From assembly GCF_004358095.2 (NCBI RefSeq), contig NZ_SMZJ02000013.1, positions 1-51,494 of the forward strand: a stretch of DNA of 51,494 nt, written 5' to 3'. Below are positions 24,717 through 33,484 of this stretch, one piece after another. This DNA is from Seonamhaeicola sediminis (GTDB lineage: Bacteria > Bacteroidota > Bacteroidia > Flavobacteriales > Flavobacteriaceae). Within the stretch, counting starts at the first letter, position 1. Each line of letters opens with the position of its first letter. Below the pieces are notes generated by a model that worked only from the letters and a program-made list of their open reading frames with translations, was not told where the DNA came from and ran no database searches. A program made the translations under genes and the position numbers.

Positions 24717-25415
24717 TTATGAATTTTGGTCTTTTAGGGAATCAATGAAACCTTGAATAGACACCGCATTTTCAACGTTAAAATCTCCAATTTTTGTTCG
24801 TCTTAATGCAGATAAATGAGCGCCTGAATTTAGTGCTTTCCCAAAATCACTAGCTAAAGAACGTATGTAAGTCCCTTTGCTGCAAACTATTCGAAAATCA
24901 ATATCATGACCCAAAATTTTGGTGATTTCAAATTCTGAAATACGAACCGTCCTTGACTTTATCTCTACATGTTTCCCTTCTCTGGCAAATTCGTATAAAC
25001 GTTTACCATCTTTTTTTAAAGCTGAAAAAATGGGAGGAAATTGCTCAATATCGCCAATAAACTGTTTAGTAGCATCATGAATTAAATCTTCAGTAATATG
25101 CTCGGTTGGGAAATACTGATTAATTTCGGTTTCTAAATCATATGAAGGGGTGGTGCTACCTAAAACAAAAGTGCCCGTATATTCTTTGGTTTGGTTTTGA
25201 TAAATGTTAATCTCTTTAGTTTTTTTCCCTGTACAAATTATTAACAACCCAGTCGCCAAAGGGTCAAGAGTTCCTGCATGACCAACTTTGATTTTTTTAA
25301 TATTGAAAGTTTGTCTAATCTCCCAACGTAACTTATTTACTGCTTGAAAAGAGGTCCATTCAAGAGGTTTATCAATTAACAATACGTGTCCTAATAAAAA
25401 GTCTTCAGCCTTCAT
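24717..25415 (-). CDS. truB: tRNA pseudouridine(55) synthase
   Basis: A 232-residue enzyme that makes pseudouridine at position 55 of the T-loop in most tRNAs. The catalytic Asp is at about 51 in GHAGTLDPLATGLL, KPLEWTSFQAVNKLR is near 16-30, and CSKGTYIRSLASDFG is near 187-201. The C-terminal PUA domain is absent or very short, as in other Bacteroidetes TruB. The gene starts 3 nt after the stop of uppP. Confidence 0.96.
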   Translation of the reverse strand: MKAEDFLLGHVLLIDKPLEWTSFQAVNKLRWEIRQTFNIKKIKVGHAGTLDPLATGLLIICTGKKTKEINIYQNQTKEYTGTFVLGSTTPSYDLETEINQYFPTEHITEDLIHDATKQFIGDIEQFPPIFSALKKDGKRLYEFAREGKHVEIKSRTVRISEFEITKILGHDIDFRIVCSKGTYIRSLASDFGKALNSGAHLSALRRTKIGDFNVENAVSIQGFIDSLKDQNS

Positions 25416-25418
25416 ATT

Positions 25419-26213
25419 CTAATTTGAAAATGAAACCACAACAGCAATAACACCCACAATAACACAGTAAATAGCAAAATAAGACAACTTACTTTTTTTA
25501 ACCAGAGTAATCATCCAAGTACAGGCAAATAAGCCCGAAATAAAAGCCGCAATAAAACCAACAGATAACGCTGTGAAATTCTGGCTTTCCGTAGATATTT
25601 CTCCACTAAAAATATCTTTAGCTATTTTTCCAAAAATTAATGGTACAACCATTAAAAATGAAAATCGAGCTGCTTTGGTTTTATCGTTACCCAAAAGTAC
25701 AGATGTCGAAATAGTAGCTCCAGAACGCGAAATACCTGGCAACATAGCAATAGCTTGAGAAAGTCCTATAAGAAAAGCGTTGTTAAAGCTTACTTTTTTA
25801 TTAGTGTTTTTTGCTTTGTCTGCTAAATATAGCAACACCGCAGTTATAATGAGCATAAAACCAACAAGCATGATGTTCCCATCAAAAAGAGATTCTAGTT
25901 GTTCCTCAAAAAAAACACCGATGATAACTGCAGGTATCATGGATACTACAATTTTTGAAACAAACTGCAAATCTTCATTCCACTTAAATTTTAGGCAACC
26001 TTTTATAATGTCTAATACGTCCTTTCTAAATACTAAAATAGTACTTAGTGCGGTTGCAAAATGAAGTACCACTGTGAAGAGTAATCCACCTTCACCAACA
26101 TTTTCATTTTGAAGAATGACTTTCCCTAATTCCAAATGACCGCTGGAAGAAACAGGTAAAAATTCCGTAAGTCCCTGAATAATACCTAAAATTATTGCGT
26201 CTATAATATCCAT
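25419..26213 (-). CDS. uppP: Undecaprenyl-diphosphatase
   Basis: A 264-residue polytopic membrane enzyme of the BacA/UppP family, which dephosphorylates undecaprenyl diphosphate to recycle the lipid carrier of cell-wall synthesis. Motifs: GLTEFLPVSSSGHL at 14-27 (Glu17, His26) and the second signature PGISRSGATIS near 159-169. About eight membrane helices. Coupled to truB. In related genomes the gene before it is usually DUF3098; here a glycerate kinase gene on the other strand lies between. Confidence 0.96.
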   Translation of the reverse strand: MDIIDAIILGIIQGLTEFLPVSSSGHLELGKVILQNENVGEGGLLFTVVLHFATALSTILVFRKDVLDIIKGCLKFKWNEDLQFVSKIVVSMIPAVIIGVFFEEQLESLFDGNIMLVGFMLIITAVLLYLADKAKNTNKKVSFNNAFLIGLSQAIAMLPGISRSGATISTSVLLGNDKTKAARFSFLMVVPLIFGKIAKDIFSGEISTESQNFTALSVGFIAAFISGLFACTWMITLVKKSKLSYFAIYCVIVGVIAVVVSFSN

Positions 26214-26288
26214 GGCGCAAAAATATTAAAATAGGAATATAATTGTGTATCATAATAGTATTAATGATTAATTAATAATTTTGAAACT

Positions 26289-27413
26289 ATGAAAATAGTA
26301 TTGGCTCCAGATAAGTTCAAAAATTCATTAACAGGATTAGAGTTTTGTTATGCTGTTGAAGAAGGATTAAAATCTGTGCTTCCTGAAGCCGAAATAATAA
26401 AACTACCATTAGCCGATGGAGGTGATGGCACTATTGAAGTAGTGAATTACTATTTGAATGGTAAAGAAATTCAATTATCTGTAAATAGTCCTTTTTTTCA
26501 ACCTATTCAGGCTACTTATTTGTTCTCAGAAAAATCTAAAACGGCTTTTGTTGAAATGGCCGAAGCTTCTGGGGTAAAGTTGCTAAGGCAAGAACAATTT
26601 GATTGCAAAAATGCCACTACATTTGGCACGGGAGAGATGATTGTAGATGCCATTAAAAATGGCGCATCTAAAATAATCTTGGGTATTGGTGGTAGTGCCA
26701 CTAATGATTGTGGCATTGGTATGGCCACCGGTTTAGGTTATAGATTTCTAGATGGAGACGGTAAAGAAGTAAAGCCTATTGGAGCCAATCTTTCTAAAAT
26801 AGAATCTATAGATATTTCTAATGTACATCCCCAACTGTATGAGATAGACTTTCAAGTAGCTTGTGATGTCACCAATACGTTATATGGAGCGCATGGTGCT
26901 GCCTACGTGTACGGGGCTCAAAAGGGAGCTACCAAGGAGGATATAAAAATGTTAGATAAAGGATTAACCGATTTTTCTAAAATAATAGAAGAAGTCTTTC
27001 ATATAAACCCACAATCTCTAAAAGGAGCTGGAGCAGCAGGAGGTATGGGTATAGCTTCAAAAGTATTTCTAAAGGGCCATTTAAAATCAGGAATAGAATT
27101 AATTAAAAACTTGGCCCAATTTGATGAAAAAATTAAGGGTGCTGGTTGGATTATCACTGGAGAAGGCAAATTAGATTCTCAAACATTATCTGGAAAAACC
27201 ATTCAAGGGATTTTAGGTTCTGCGAAAGCGCAAGATGTTAAGGTAGCGGCATTTTGTGGGGCTTTAGATATCTCTAAAGAAGAATTAATTAGTATGGGTA
27301 TAAATTATTCGGCTTCAGTTATAGAAAAAGCTAAGTCTTTAGAAGATGCTATGGGGAACGGTTATAATTATGTAATGCAAATTGCTGAAGAGTTTGCCGC
27401 AAAAATAAAATGA
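26289..27413 (+). CDS. Glycerate kinase (GarK/GlxK family)
   Basis: A 374-residue kinase of the class II glycerate 2-kinase family, giving 2-phosphoglycerate from glycerate. Typical blocks: KIVLAPDKFKNSLTG at 2-16, LPLADGGDGTIEV near 41-53, GASKIILGIGGSATNDCGIGMA near 130-151, and ITGEGKLDSQTLSGK near 289-303. No glyoxylate or tartronate genes are nearby. The gene lies on the plus strand between DUF3098 and uppP, both on the minus strand, and so interrupts an otherwise common gene order. Confidence 0.94.
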   Translation: MKIVLAPDKFKNSLTGLEFCYAVEEGLKSVLPEAEIIKLPLADGGDGTIEVVNYYLNGKEIQLSVNSPFFQPIQATYLFSEKSKTAFVEMAEASGVKLLRQEQFDCKNATTFGTGEMIVDAIKNGASKIILGIGGSATNDCGIGMATGLGYRFLDGDGKEVKPIGANLSKIESIDISNVHPQLYEIDFQVACDVTNTLYGAHGAAYVYGAQKGATKEDIKMLDKGLTDFSKIIEEVFHINPQSLKGAGAAGGMGIASKVFLKGHLKSGIELIKNLAQFDEKIKGAGWIITGEGKLDSQTLSGKTIQGILGSAKAQDVKVAAFCGALDISKEELISMGINYSASVIEKAKSLEDAMGNGYNYVMQIAEEFAAKIK

Positions 27414-27459
27414 TATTGGCAATTGGCTGATTTAGAAGTATGAGAAATTGTATCGAGAA

Positions 27460-27714
27460 CTACTTCTTATCAGGATTCAACAGAATAGCATAAATCTGAA
27501 TGCCAAAACCAATTAGTACCAATGCAGGGGCTAATCGGATGCGTCTCCAATGGAAAATTTCAGGATTAAAAACATTAGGATCATCGCTACCGCCACCAGC
27601 CATCAAAATAAAACCAAGAGCAATACAACCCAAACCAATAAACATCCACTTGTAGTTTTTCTTGCCAAAGATGAATGTTGGTTTAGCGTTTTCTTTTCGT
27701 TTTTTTTCTCCCAT
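27460..27714 (-). CDS. DUF3098 family small membrane protein
   Basis: 84 residues with a basic head (MGEKKRKENAKP) and two hydrophobic helices at about 26-40 and 61-78, separated by GGGSDDPNVFNPEIFHWRRIRLAP. This is the DUF3098 pattern, a small inner-membrane protein regularly found directly after ftsX in Bacteroidetes. It is 73 bp behind ftsX here. A role with FtsX or at division is suggested only by neighbourhood. Confidence 0.88.
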   Translation of the reverse strand: MGEKKRKENAKPTFIFGKKNYKWMFIGLGCIALGFILMAGGGSDDPNVFNPEIFHWRRIRLAPALVLIGFGIQIYAILLNPDKK

Positions 27715-27787
27715 ATTGTCTTGTAGAATTAATGCAAATTAAAGCATTTATTTAAAACTAGAGTGTTAATGCTCTTGTAAATTAAAA

Positions 27788-28666
27788 CTAATAATAAAGT
27801 TCGTCGGTTTTTAAATTTAAAAAGCGCTGTGTAGCAAAATGAGTACTTATCCAAGTAATGACAATACCAAGCGTAAAAACCACAACAAATAAAAGGATAA
27901 CTAAAATAATATTCGCCATTAATTCCAATTCAGGGAAGGTCTGGTTTAAATAGTAAAATACAACTGCCATTCCAATTAAAGCTAGGGTAGCCCCAATGAT
28001 TCCTAAACGAATACTTTTCCAAATAAAGGGTCTGCGTATAAATTGTTTAGTGGCGCCAACCATTTGCATAGTTTTAATAGTGAAGCGCTTAGAGTAAACC
28101 GATAATCTTAACGAGCTATTTATTAATAAAACTGCAATTACGGTAAACAGAGCGCTAATGACTAAAACCCAAAAACTTATTTTTTTAACATTATCATTCA
28201 TAAGATTAACTAGGTCGTTGTCATAACTTACTTCCTCAACAAATTTTTTGTTCATAGCTTCCGTAGTTACTTTTTCAAGGTGTTCCGTAGTAACATAGTC
28301 TGCCTTTAAGTGTACATCAATAGAGTTTTGTAATGGGTTATAGCCTACAAAATCCATAAAATCCTCTCCAGTTTCGGCCTTCATAAATTCGGCCGCTTGT
28401 TCTTTAGAAACAAATTCGGTAGATTTTACATAATCGCTCATAGCTAAACTCTTTTCAAGTTGTTTAACCTCTACTTCCTTTGCCCTTTCTTTAAGGTAAA
28501 TGGTAACCACTACTTGTTCCTTAAAATGGTCAGAGACTTTTTTTGCATTTAAGAGTAACATACCCAACAAGCCCAATAAAAACAATACCAAAGCAATACT
28601 TAAAACAACAGAAAAATAAGAAGAAATAAGTCGGCGTTTTTGCTGTTTTTCGTAATAAGAACTCAT
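27788..28666 (-). CDS. ftsX: Cell-division protein FtsX (permease-type)
   Basis: About 292 residues from the ATG at 28666; the preceding in-frame TTG at 28675 is a weaker choice. Topology: cytoplasmic basic head (KQQKRR), TM1 at about 18-40, a periplasmic domain at about 45-165, and three further TM helices in the FtsX permease domain (KTMQMVGATKQFIRRPFIWKS between TM2 and TM3). FtsEX governs peptidoglycan hydrolases at the septum. The ftsE partner is not in the window, as is usual in Bacteroidetes. Confidence 0.93.
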   Translation of the reverse strand: MSSYYEKQQKRRLISSYFSVVLSIALVLFLLGLLGMLLLNAKKVSDHFKEQVVVTIYLKERAKEVEVKQLEKSLAMSDYVKSTEFVSKEQAAEFMKAETGEDFMDFVGYNPLQNSIDVHLKADYVTTEHLEKVTTEAMNKKFVEEVSYDNDLVNLMNDNVKKISFWVLVISALFTVIAVLLINSSLRLSVYSKRFTIKTMQMVGATKQFIRRPFIWKSIRLGIIGATLALIGMAVVFYYLNQTFPELELMANIILVILLFVVVFTLGIVITWISTHFATQRFLNLKTDELYY

Positions 28667-28762
28667 AAATAACAATTAATGTTGTAAAAATAATAAAGTA
28701 TATGACAAGTCTATTTATATAAACTAAAACATTTTAAAATTGTTGTTTTCACGCTTATAGTT

Positions 28763-29674
28763 TTAACCGCCCTTTGGTTTTTTACTGATAAGGTATACCC
28801 CAATAATGACCAAAAAGCAACTAATGATTTTTACCAAATCAATATCTTTATTATAAATGTTATTATGGAATACCAATGAAAGTATTAGAACAATAATGAA
28901 ACTTACCGCAGGTTGAACATAGCTATAACTCCCAGCCACCGAAGGAGATACTTGCCGCAACCCATAAATATTAAATAAGAAAGTAAAAAAGGTTGTAAAT
29001 ACAATAATATAGGCAATAGCCAAATTTGTATTCATATCAAAAGCACTATAATCTGTATTATAAATAGCCTCTTTTAAGCCAAACGGAATTACAAATAATA
29101 ATCCAAACAGAAAAACCCAACTTATGATAGTAATAAAATGATAGGTACGCATAAGTGGTTTCACAATGACTTGATACAACGAATAAAATAGTACGTTAAT
29201 AAAAATAAAAAGGTTCCCTAAAAAGGAACTATTGTTCTCAGATATTTGTCCATACCAAATTAAGCTAATAGCACCCAAGGCACCAATACTGAGACCCAAT
29301 AGTTTAGCTCCTGTAATCCGTTCTTTTAAAACTACAACACTCATAATAAAGACAACTGTGGGGGCAGAAGTCATGATTATTGAGGTGTCAATAGGCGATG
29401 TTAAATTAAGCCCATGAAAAAAAGATAACTGATTCATGGAGGCTCCAAATAAACCACACAAAGCCAGTTTTAAAAAGTCCTTTTTTGCTACTTTTTCTTT
29501 TATAAAAAACTTGATGACCCAAAAAAGGATGCCAGCACCAACCACCCTAAATATAACCAGTGCATTTGGGTTCACTTTTTCGGGCATGATGTCTTTTGCA
29601 ATAAAATGATTTACTGCATAAATAACATGACCAGCAAATAGCGCCAAATGTGCTTTTATAATATTACTTCGCAA
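28763..29674 (-). CDS. DMT superfamily transporter (EamA domains)
   Basis: 303 residues with about ten membrane helices arranged as two EamA repeats (about 7-140 and 155-295). SAPTVVFIMSVVVLKERITG ends the first repeat, and SYVQPAVSFIIVLILSLVF sits at the matching point of the second. The basic tail ends SKKPKGG. Family members export amino acids or metabolites; the substrate is not predictable from sequence. Single gene, divergent from leuS. Confidence 0.92.
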   Translation of the reverse strand: MRSNIIKAHLALFAGHVIYAVNHFIAKDIMPEKVNPNALVIFRVVGAGILFWVIKFFIKEKVAKKDFLKLALCGLFGASMNQLSFFHGLNLTSPIDTSIIMTSAPTVVFIMSVVVLKERITGAKLLGLSIGALGAISLIWYGQISENNSSFLGNLFIFINVLFYSLYQVIVKPLMRTYHFITIISWVFLFGLLFVIPFGLKEAIYNTDYSAFDMNTNLAIAYIIVFTTFFTFLFNIYGLRQVSPSVAGSYSYVQPAVSFIIVLILSLVFHNNIYNKDIDLVKIISCFLVIIGVYLISKKPKGG

Positions 29675-29787
29675 TGCCTTAGTTTTTATCTAAAAGAATT
29701 TAAAACTCAAAAGTAAACCTATTATTTTACAAATATTTAGTTGCTCCATTTTTTAAGGATTAAACACACTTATTTCTATTTAAAGCT

Positions 29788-29795
29788 TAAATTTG
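29788..29795 (+). promoter_or_regulatory. Promoter -7 box for leuS
   Basis: TAAATTTG followed by CACC matches TAnnTTTG, about 20 bp before the leuS ATG. Confidence 0.55.
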
Positions 29796-29814
29796 CACCC
29801 TGTAAAAAAGACTG

Positions 29815-32800
29815 ATGATGAAATATAATTTCAACGAGATAGAAGCCAAATGGCAAAAATATTGGGCTGAAAACCAAACCTTTAAAGCAGAGAACAATAG
29901 TAACAAACCAAAGTATTATGTGTTAGATATGTTTCCTTACCCAAGTGGAGCAGGATTACATGTGGGGCATCCGCTAGGGTATATTGCGTCTGATATTTAT
30001 GCGCGTTATAAGCGTCATAAGGGCTTTAATGTTTTGCATCCACAAGGGTATGATTCCTTTGGTTTACCAGCAGAACAATACGCTATTCAAACAGGGCAAC
30101 ATCCGGCTGTCACCACCGCTGAAAACATAAAAACGTATCGTAGACAATTAGACCAAATTGGATTTTCTTTCGATTGGTCTCGTGAAGTTAGAACATCAGA
30201 TCCTAAATATTATAAATGGACCCAATGGATTTTCATACAATTGTTTGAATCGTGGTTTAATTACAACACTAATAAGGCCGAAGATATTTCAGAGTTAATC
30301 AAAATATTTGAAACCGAAGGTAATGCAAACATAAATGCTGCTTGTGATGATGGTGTTGAGGTATTTACTGCCAAAGATTGGGATGGGTTTTCTTCTGAAA
30401 AACAACAAAAAATACTGCTTCAATACCGCTTAACTTATTTGGCTGAAACCGAAGTAAACTGGTGTCCGGCTTTAGGAACGGTGTTGGCAAACGATGAAAT
30501 TGTAAATGGTGTTTCAGAACGCGGTGGCCATCCGGTGGTTAGAAAAAAAATGACGCAATGGAGTATGCGTATTTCGGCGTATGCCGAACGTTTGCTTCAA
30601 GGCTTGGATACGATTGATTGGACAGATTCATTAAAAGAAAGTCAACGCAACTGGATTGGAAAATCGGTTGGTGCATCAGCTATTTTTAATGTGAAAGGAC
30701 ATGATGAAACCATCGAGGTTTTTACAACACGCCCCGATACTATTTTCGGCGTGAGTTTTATGACCCTAGCTCCAGAACATGACTTGGTGTCTAAAATCAC
30801 TACAACAGAACAAAAAGCAGACGTAGAGGCCTACATTGAAGCCACGTCTAAACGTAGCGAACGTGATAGAATGTCTGATGTAAAGACTATTTCTGGTGTG
30901 TTTACAGGGGCTTATGCAGAACATCCGTTTACCAAAGAACCCATCCCCATCTGGATTGGAGACTACGTTTTGGCAAGCTATGGAACAGGGGCGGTTATGG
31001 CAGTACCTTGTGGAGACCAACGTGACTATGATTTTGCAAAACATTTTGGTATAGATATCCCCAATATTTTTGAGGGTGTTGATATCTCTGAAGAAGCATT
31101 TGCAGATAAAGAAAAAACCGTTATTGCCAATAGTGATTTCATTAATGGCATGAACTATAAAAAAGCAACCAAACGTGTAATTTATGAGTTAGAGCAAATT
31201 GGGCAAGGTGAAGGAAAAACCAATTACCGTTTGCGTGATGCGGTGTTTAGTCGTCAGCGTTATTGGGGAGAGCCATTCCCTGTGTATTATGTAAATGGCT
31301 TGCCACAAATGATTGAAACGGAACATTTACCAATTGAATTGCCTGAAGTTGAAAAATATTTACCAACCGAAACTGGTGAACCACCATTAGGAAATGCTAC
31401 AAAATGGGCGTGGGATACAACTAAGAATGAAGTTGTTTATAACGACTTGATTGATAATGAAACTGTGTTTCCTTTAGAATTAAATACCATGCCAGGGTGG
31501 GCAGGCAGTAGCCAATATTTTAACCGTTATATGGACCCGCATAATGATGAGGCTATCTTTTCAAAAGAGGCTATTGATTATTGGCAACAGGTAGATTTAT
31601 ATATTGGTGGGAGCGAGCATGCTACAGGCCACCTATTATACTCCCGTTTTTGGCAAAAATTTATGTTTGACAAAGGTTATGTGGGGCATGATGAGTACGC
31701 TAAAAAACTGATTAACCAAGGAATGATTTTGGGGACGAGTGCTTTTGTTAAACAAATAGCTCCAATTGTCGAAATTAAGAAGTTGAATTATAGCACTAGT
31801 GAGTTTTCCCATAAATTTCGATTTATTTTTGTTTCAGCAAAACATTATGAACAAAAAAACTGGTCAATTTTGAGTGAAAAAATAAACAAGCATCTTCTCA
31901 GACCAATTTTTGCAGATATTTTTGAAGATTTAAAAAAGGGAGTAAGAGAATATACTGATGAAGAGTTTGTATTAGAAGATATAAGTTTATTGGTATTTGA
32001 TAATTCTCATGTAGATGTTTCTTGTGTTAATTCTTCGGATGAATTGGATATCAAGGCATTTGAAAAATGGAGAGACCATTATGCGAATTCAATCTTTATA
32101 GGTGAAAATGGAGAAATAATTAAAGATGGTAATGATGTTTTTAAAGTTCGTCGCGATGTAGAAAAAATGTCCAAATCAAAATACAACGTCGTTAATCCAG
32201 ACGATATTGTCGCAGATTATGGTGCAGATAGCTTACGTCTTTACGAAATGTTTTTAGGGCCATTAGAGCAATATAAGCCTTGGAATACCGCTGGTATTAC
32301 AGGAGTGCATTCCTTCTTGAAAAAACTTTGGAAATTGTATTTTGATGATAACGGACTTAAAGTAACCAATGCAGAACCAACAAAAGATAGCTTAAAAACA
32401 CTTCATAAAACCATTAAAAAGGTTGAAGAAGATATTGAGAATTTCTCGTTTAATACATCGGTGTCTACGTTTATGATTGCAGTTAACGAGTTAACGGCTC
32501 AAAAATGTGCTTCAAAAGAAATTTTAGAACCATTACTAGTATTAGTGTCTCCTTACGCGCCACACATTGCAGAAGAATTGTGGAGTGCTTTAGGTAATAC
32601 AGAGTCTATTTCAATAGCACCTTTCCCAGTATTTGATGCAAGTCATTTGGTAGAGAGCAGTAAGAATTACCCAATATCTTTTAACGGTAAAATGCGTTTT
32701 ACTATGGAATTACCATTAGACATGAGTAAAGAGGATATTGAAAAGGCAGTTCTAGACTTTGAAAAAACCAAAGATCAATTACAAGGGCGCACCCCTAAAA

Positions 32801-32844
32801 AAGTAATTGTAGTGCCTGGGAAAATTGTGAATATAGTAGGATAA
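29815..32844 (+). CDS. leuS: Leucine--tRNA ligase with enlarged leucine-specific domain
   Basis: A 1009-residue class I synthetase, larger than the ~860 of E. coli. HIGH motif HVGHPLGY at about 47-54, editing domain at about 280-430 with TTRPDTIFGVSF, and KMSKS at about 784 in VEKMSKSKYNVVNPDD. One extra segment near 150-190 is usual in Bacteroidetes. The part before KMSKS (about 640-780, bases 31735-32155) is long and unusually AT-rich (about 27-30 percent GC against 37-42 percent in the flanks). The frame is open, so the gene appears functional. The start may be either of two adjacent ATGs. Confidence 0.97.
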   Translation: MMKYNFNEIEAKWQKYWAENQTFKAENNSNKPKYYVLDMFPYPSGAGLHVGHPLGYIASDIYARYKRHKGFNVLHPQGYDSFGLPAEQYAIQTGQHPAVTTAENIKTYRRQLDQIGFSFDWSREVRTSDPKYYKWTQWIFIQLFESWFNYNTNKAEDISELIKIFETEGNANINAACDDGVEVFTAKDWDGFSSEKQQKILLQYRLTYLAETEVNWCPALGTVLANDEIVNGVSERGGHPVVRKKMTQWSMRISAYAERLLQGLDTIDWTDSLKESQRNWIGKSVGASAIFNVKGHDETIEVFTTRPDTIFGVSFMTLAPEHDLVSKITTTEQKADVEAYIEATSKRSERDRMSDVKTISGVFTGAYAEHPFTKEPIPIWIGDYVLASYGTGAVMAVPCGDQRDYDFAKHFGIDIPNIFEGVDISEEAFADKEKTVIANSDFINGMNYKKATKRVIYELEQIGQGEGKTNYRLRDAVFSRQRYWGEPFPVYYVNGLPQMIETEHLPIELPEVEKYLPTETGEPPLGNATKWAWDTTKNEVVYNDLIDNETVFPLELNTMPGWAGSSQYFNRYMDPHNDEAIFSKEAIDYWQQVDLYIGGSEHATGHLLYSRFWQKFMFDKGYVGHDEYAKKLINQGMILGTSAFVKQIAPIVEIKKLNYSTSEFSHKFRFIFVSAKHYEQKNWSILSEKINKHLLRPIFADIFEDLKKGVREYTDEEFVLEDISLLVFDNSHVDVSCVNSSDELDIKAFEKWRDHYANSIFIGENGEIIKDGNDVFKVRRDVEKMSKSKYNVVNPDDIVADYGADSLRLYEMFLGPLEQYKPWNTAGITGVHSFLKKLWKLYFDDNGLKVTNAEPTKDSLKTLHKTIKKVEEDIENFSFNTSVSTFMIAVNELTAQKCASKEILEPLLVLVSPYAPHIAEELWSALGNTESISIAPFPVFDASHLVESSKNYPISFNGKMRFTMELPLDMSKEDIEKAVLDFEKTKDQLQGRTPKKVIVVPGKIVNIVG

Positions 32845-32845
32845 C

Positions 32846-32980
32846 GTTACTTCGAGTAATTCCGATAGAATCAGAATTGCATCGAGAAGTTTGTCTTAAA
32901 AAGGTTCTCGATACATCACGCTTTGGCGTGACACTCGAACTTACAATTGGTTGTCATTCCTGCGAAGACAAGAATCCACA
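32846..32980. repeat. Intergenic palindromic repeat elements
   Basis: Between leuS and SemiSWEET lie nested inverted repeats. ACTTCGAG and TCGAGAAGT flank an ATTCCGAT/ATCAGAAT pairing. Then TCGA...TCACGC-TTTG-GCGTGA...TCGA forms a strong hairpin (about 32908-32937). A TGTCATTCCTGCGAAG block follows. Blocks of this kind resemble the dispersed intergenic repeats of flavobacterial genomes. No ORF is present. A related TCGAG/GTGACA block occurs at 34665-34750. Confidence 0.6.
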
Positions 32981-32994
32981 TTAATTAAACTTAT

Positions 32995-33270
32995 ATGGAA
33001 GGCTTTAAAATAGACTACATTGAAATCATAGGTTTAATAGCTGCAGTTTTAACCACCACTGCCTTTTTGCCACAGGTATATAAAACCTGGAAAACTAAAG
33101 ATGTAGAATCTTTTTCACTGCCTATGTTTCTTATCTTTTTTATCGGGATTCTTTTTTGGCTCATCTATGGTGTTTTGGTAAAAAGTATTGCCATGATTTT
33201 AGCAAATTCCATAACCGTCATTTCTTCGTTTTTACTGCTCTACTTCAAGATAAAATACGGCAAACGATAA
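32995..33270 (+). CDS. SemiSWEET sugar transporter
   Basis: A 91-residue three-helix membrane protein of the MtN3/SemiSWEET family; two copies form the transporter. Visible: LTTTAFLPQVYKTWKTKDVESFSLPMF at about 19-45 with the PQ-loop-like Pro-Gln, then two more helices. These proteins allow passive flux of small sugars across the inner membrane. It is isolated between an intergenic repeat and the alanine dehydrogenase promoter; the sugar is unknown. Confidence 0.9.
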   Translation: MEGFKIDYIEIIGLIAAVLTTTAFLPQVYKTWKTKDVESFSLPMFLIFFIGILFWLIYGVLVKSIAMILANSITVISSFLLLYFKIKYGKR

Positions 33271-33416
33271 GAATTTGCTTAAAATTTAATCGTCTACCCA
33301 ATCTTATTTTCTATAAAATAAAGCGCAATAGACCTACCGTAAATGGGTCTGTTTAATCATATCTAAACGAAACGTTAAATTTGATATTAAATATTAAAAT
33401 ATTTGATTTTTATTAA

Positions 33417-33446
33417 ATTGATTACAAAACTTTTATTATAAATTTG
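33417..33446 (+). promoter_or_regulatory. Promoter of ald
   Basis: A -33 ATTG (33417-33420) and a -7 TAAATTTG (33439-33446) stand 18 bp apart, close to the Bacteroidetes consensus, 39 bp before the ald ATG. This is the best complete promoter in the window. Confidence 0.6.
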
Positions 33447-33484
33447 AAACTGTTTTTAAAAAATGACTTTAAAATTATAACAAT

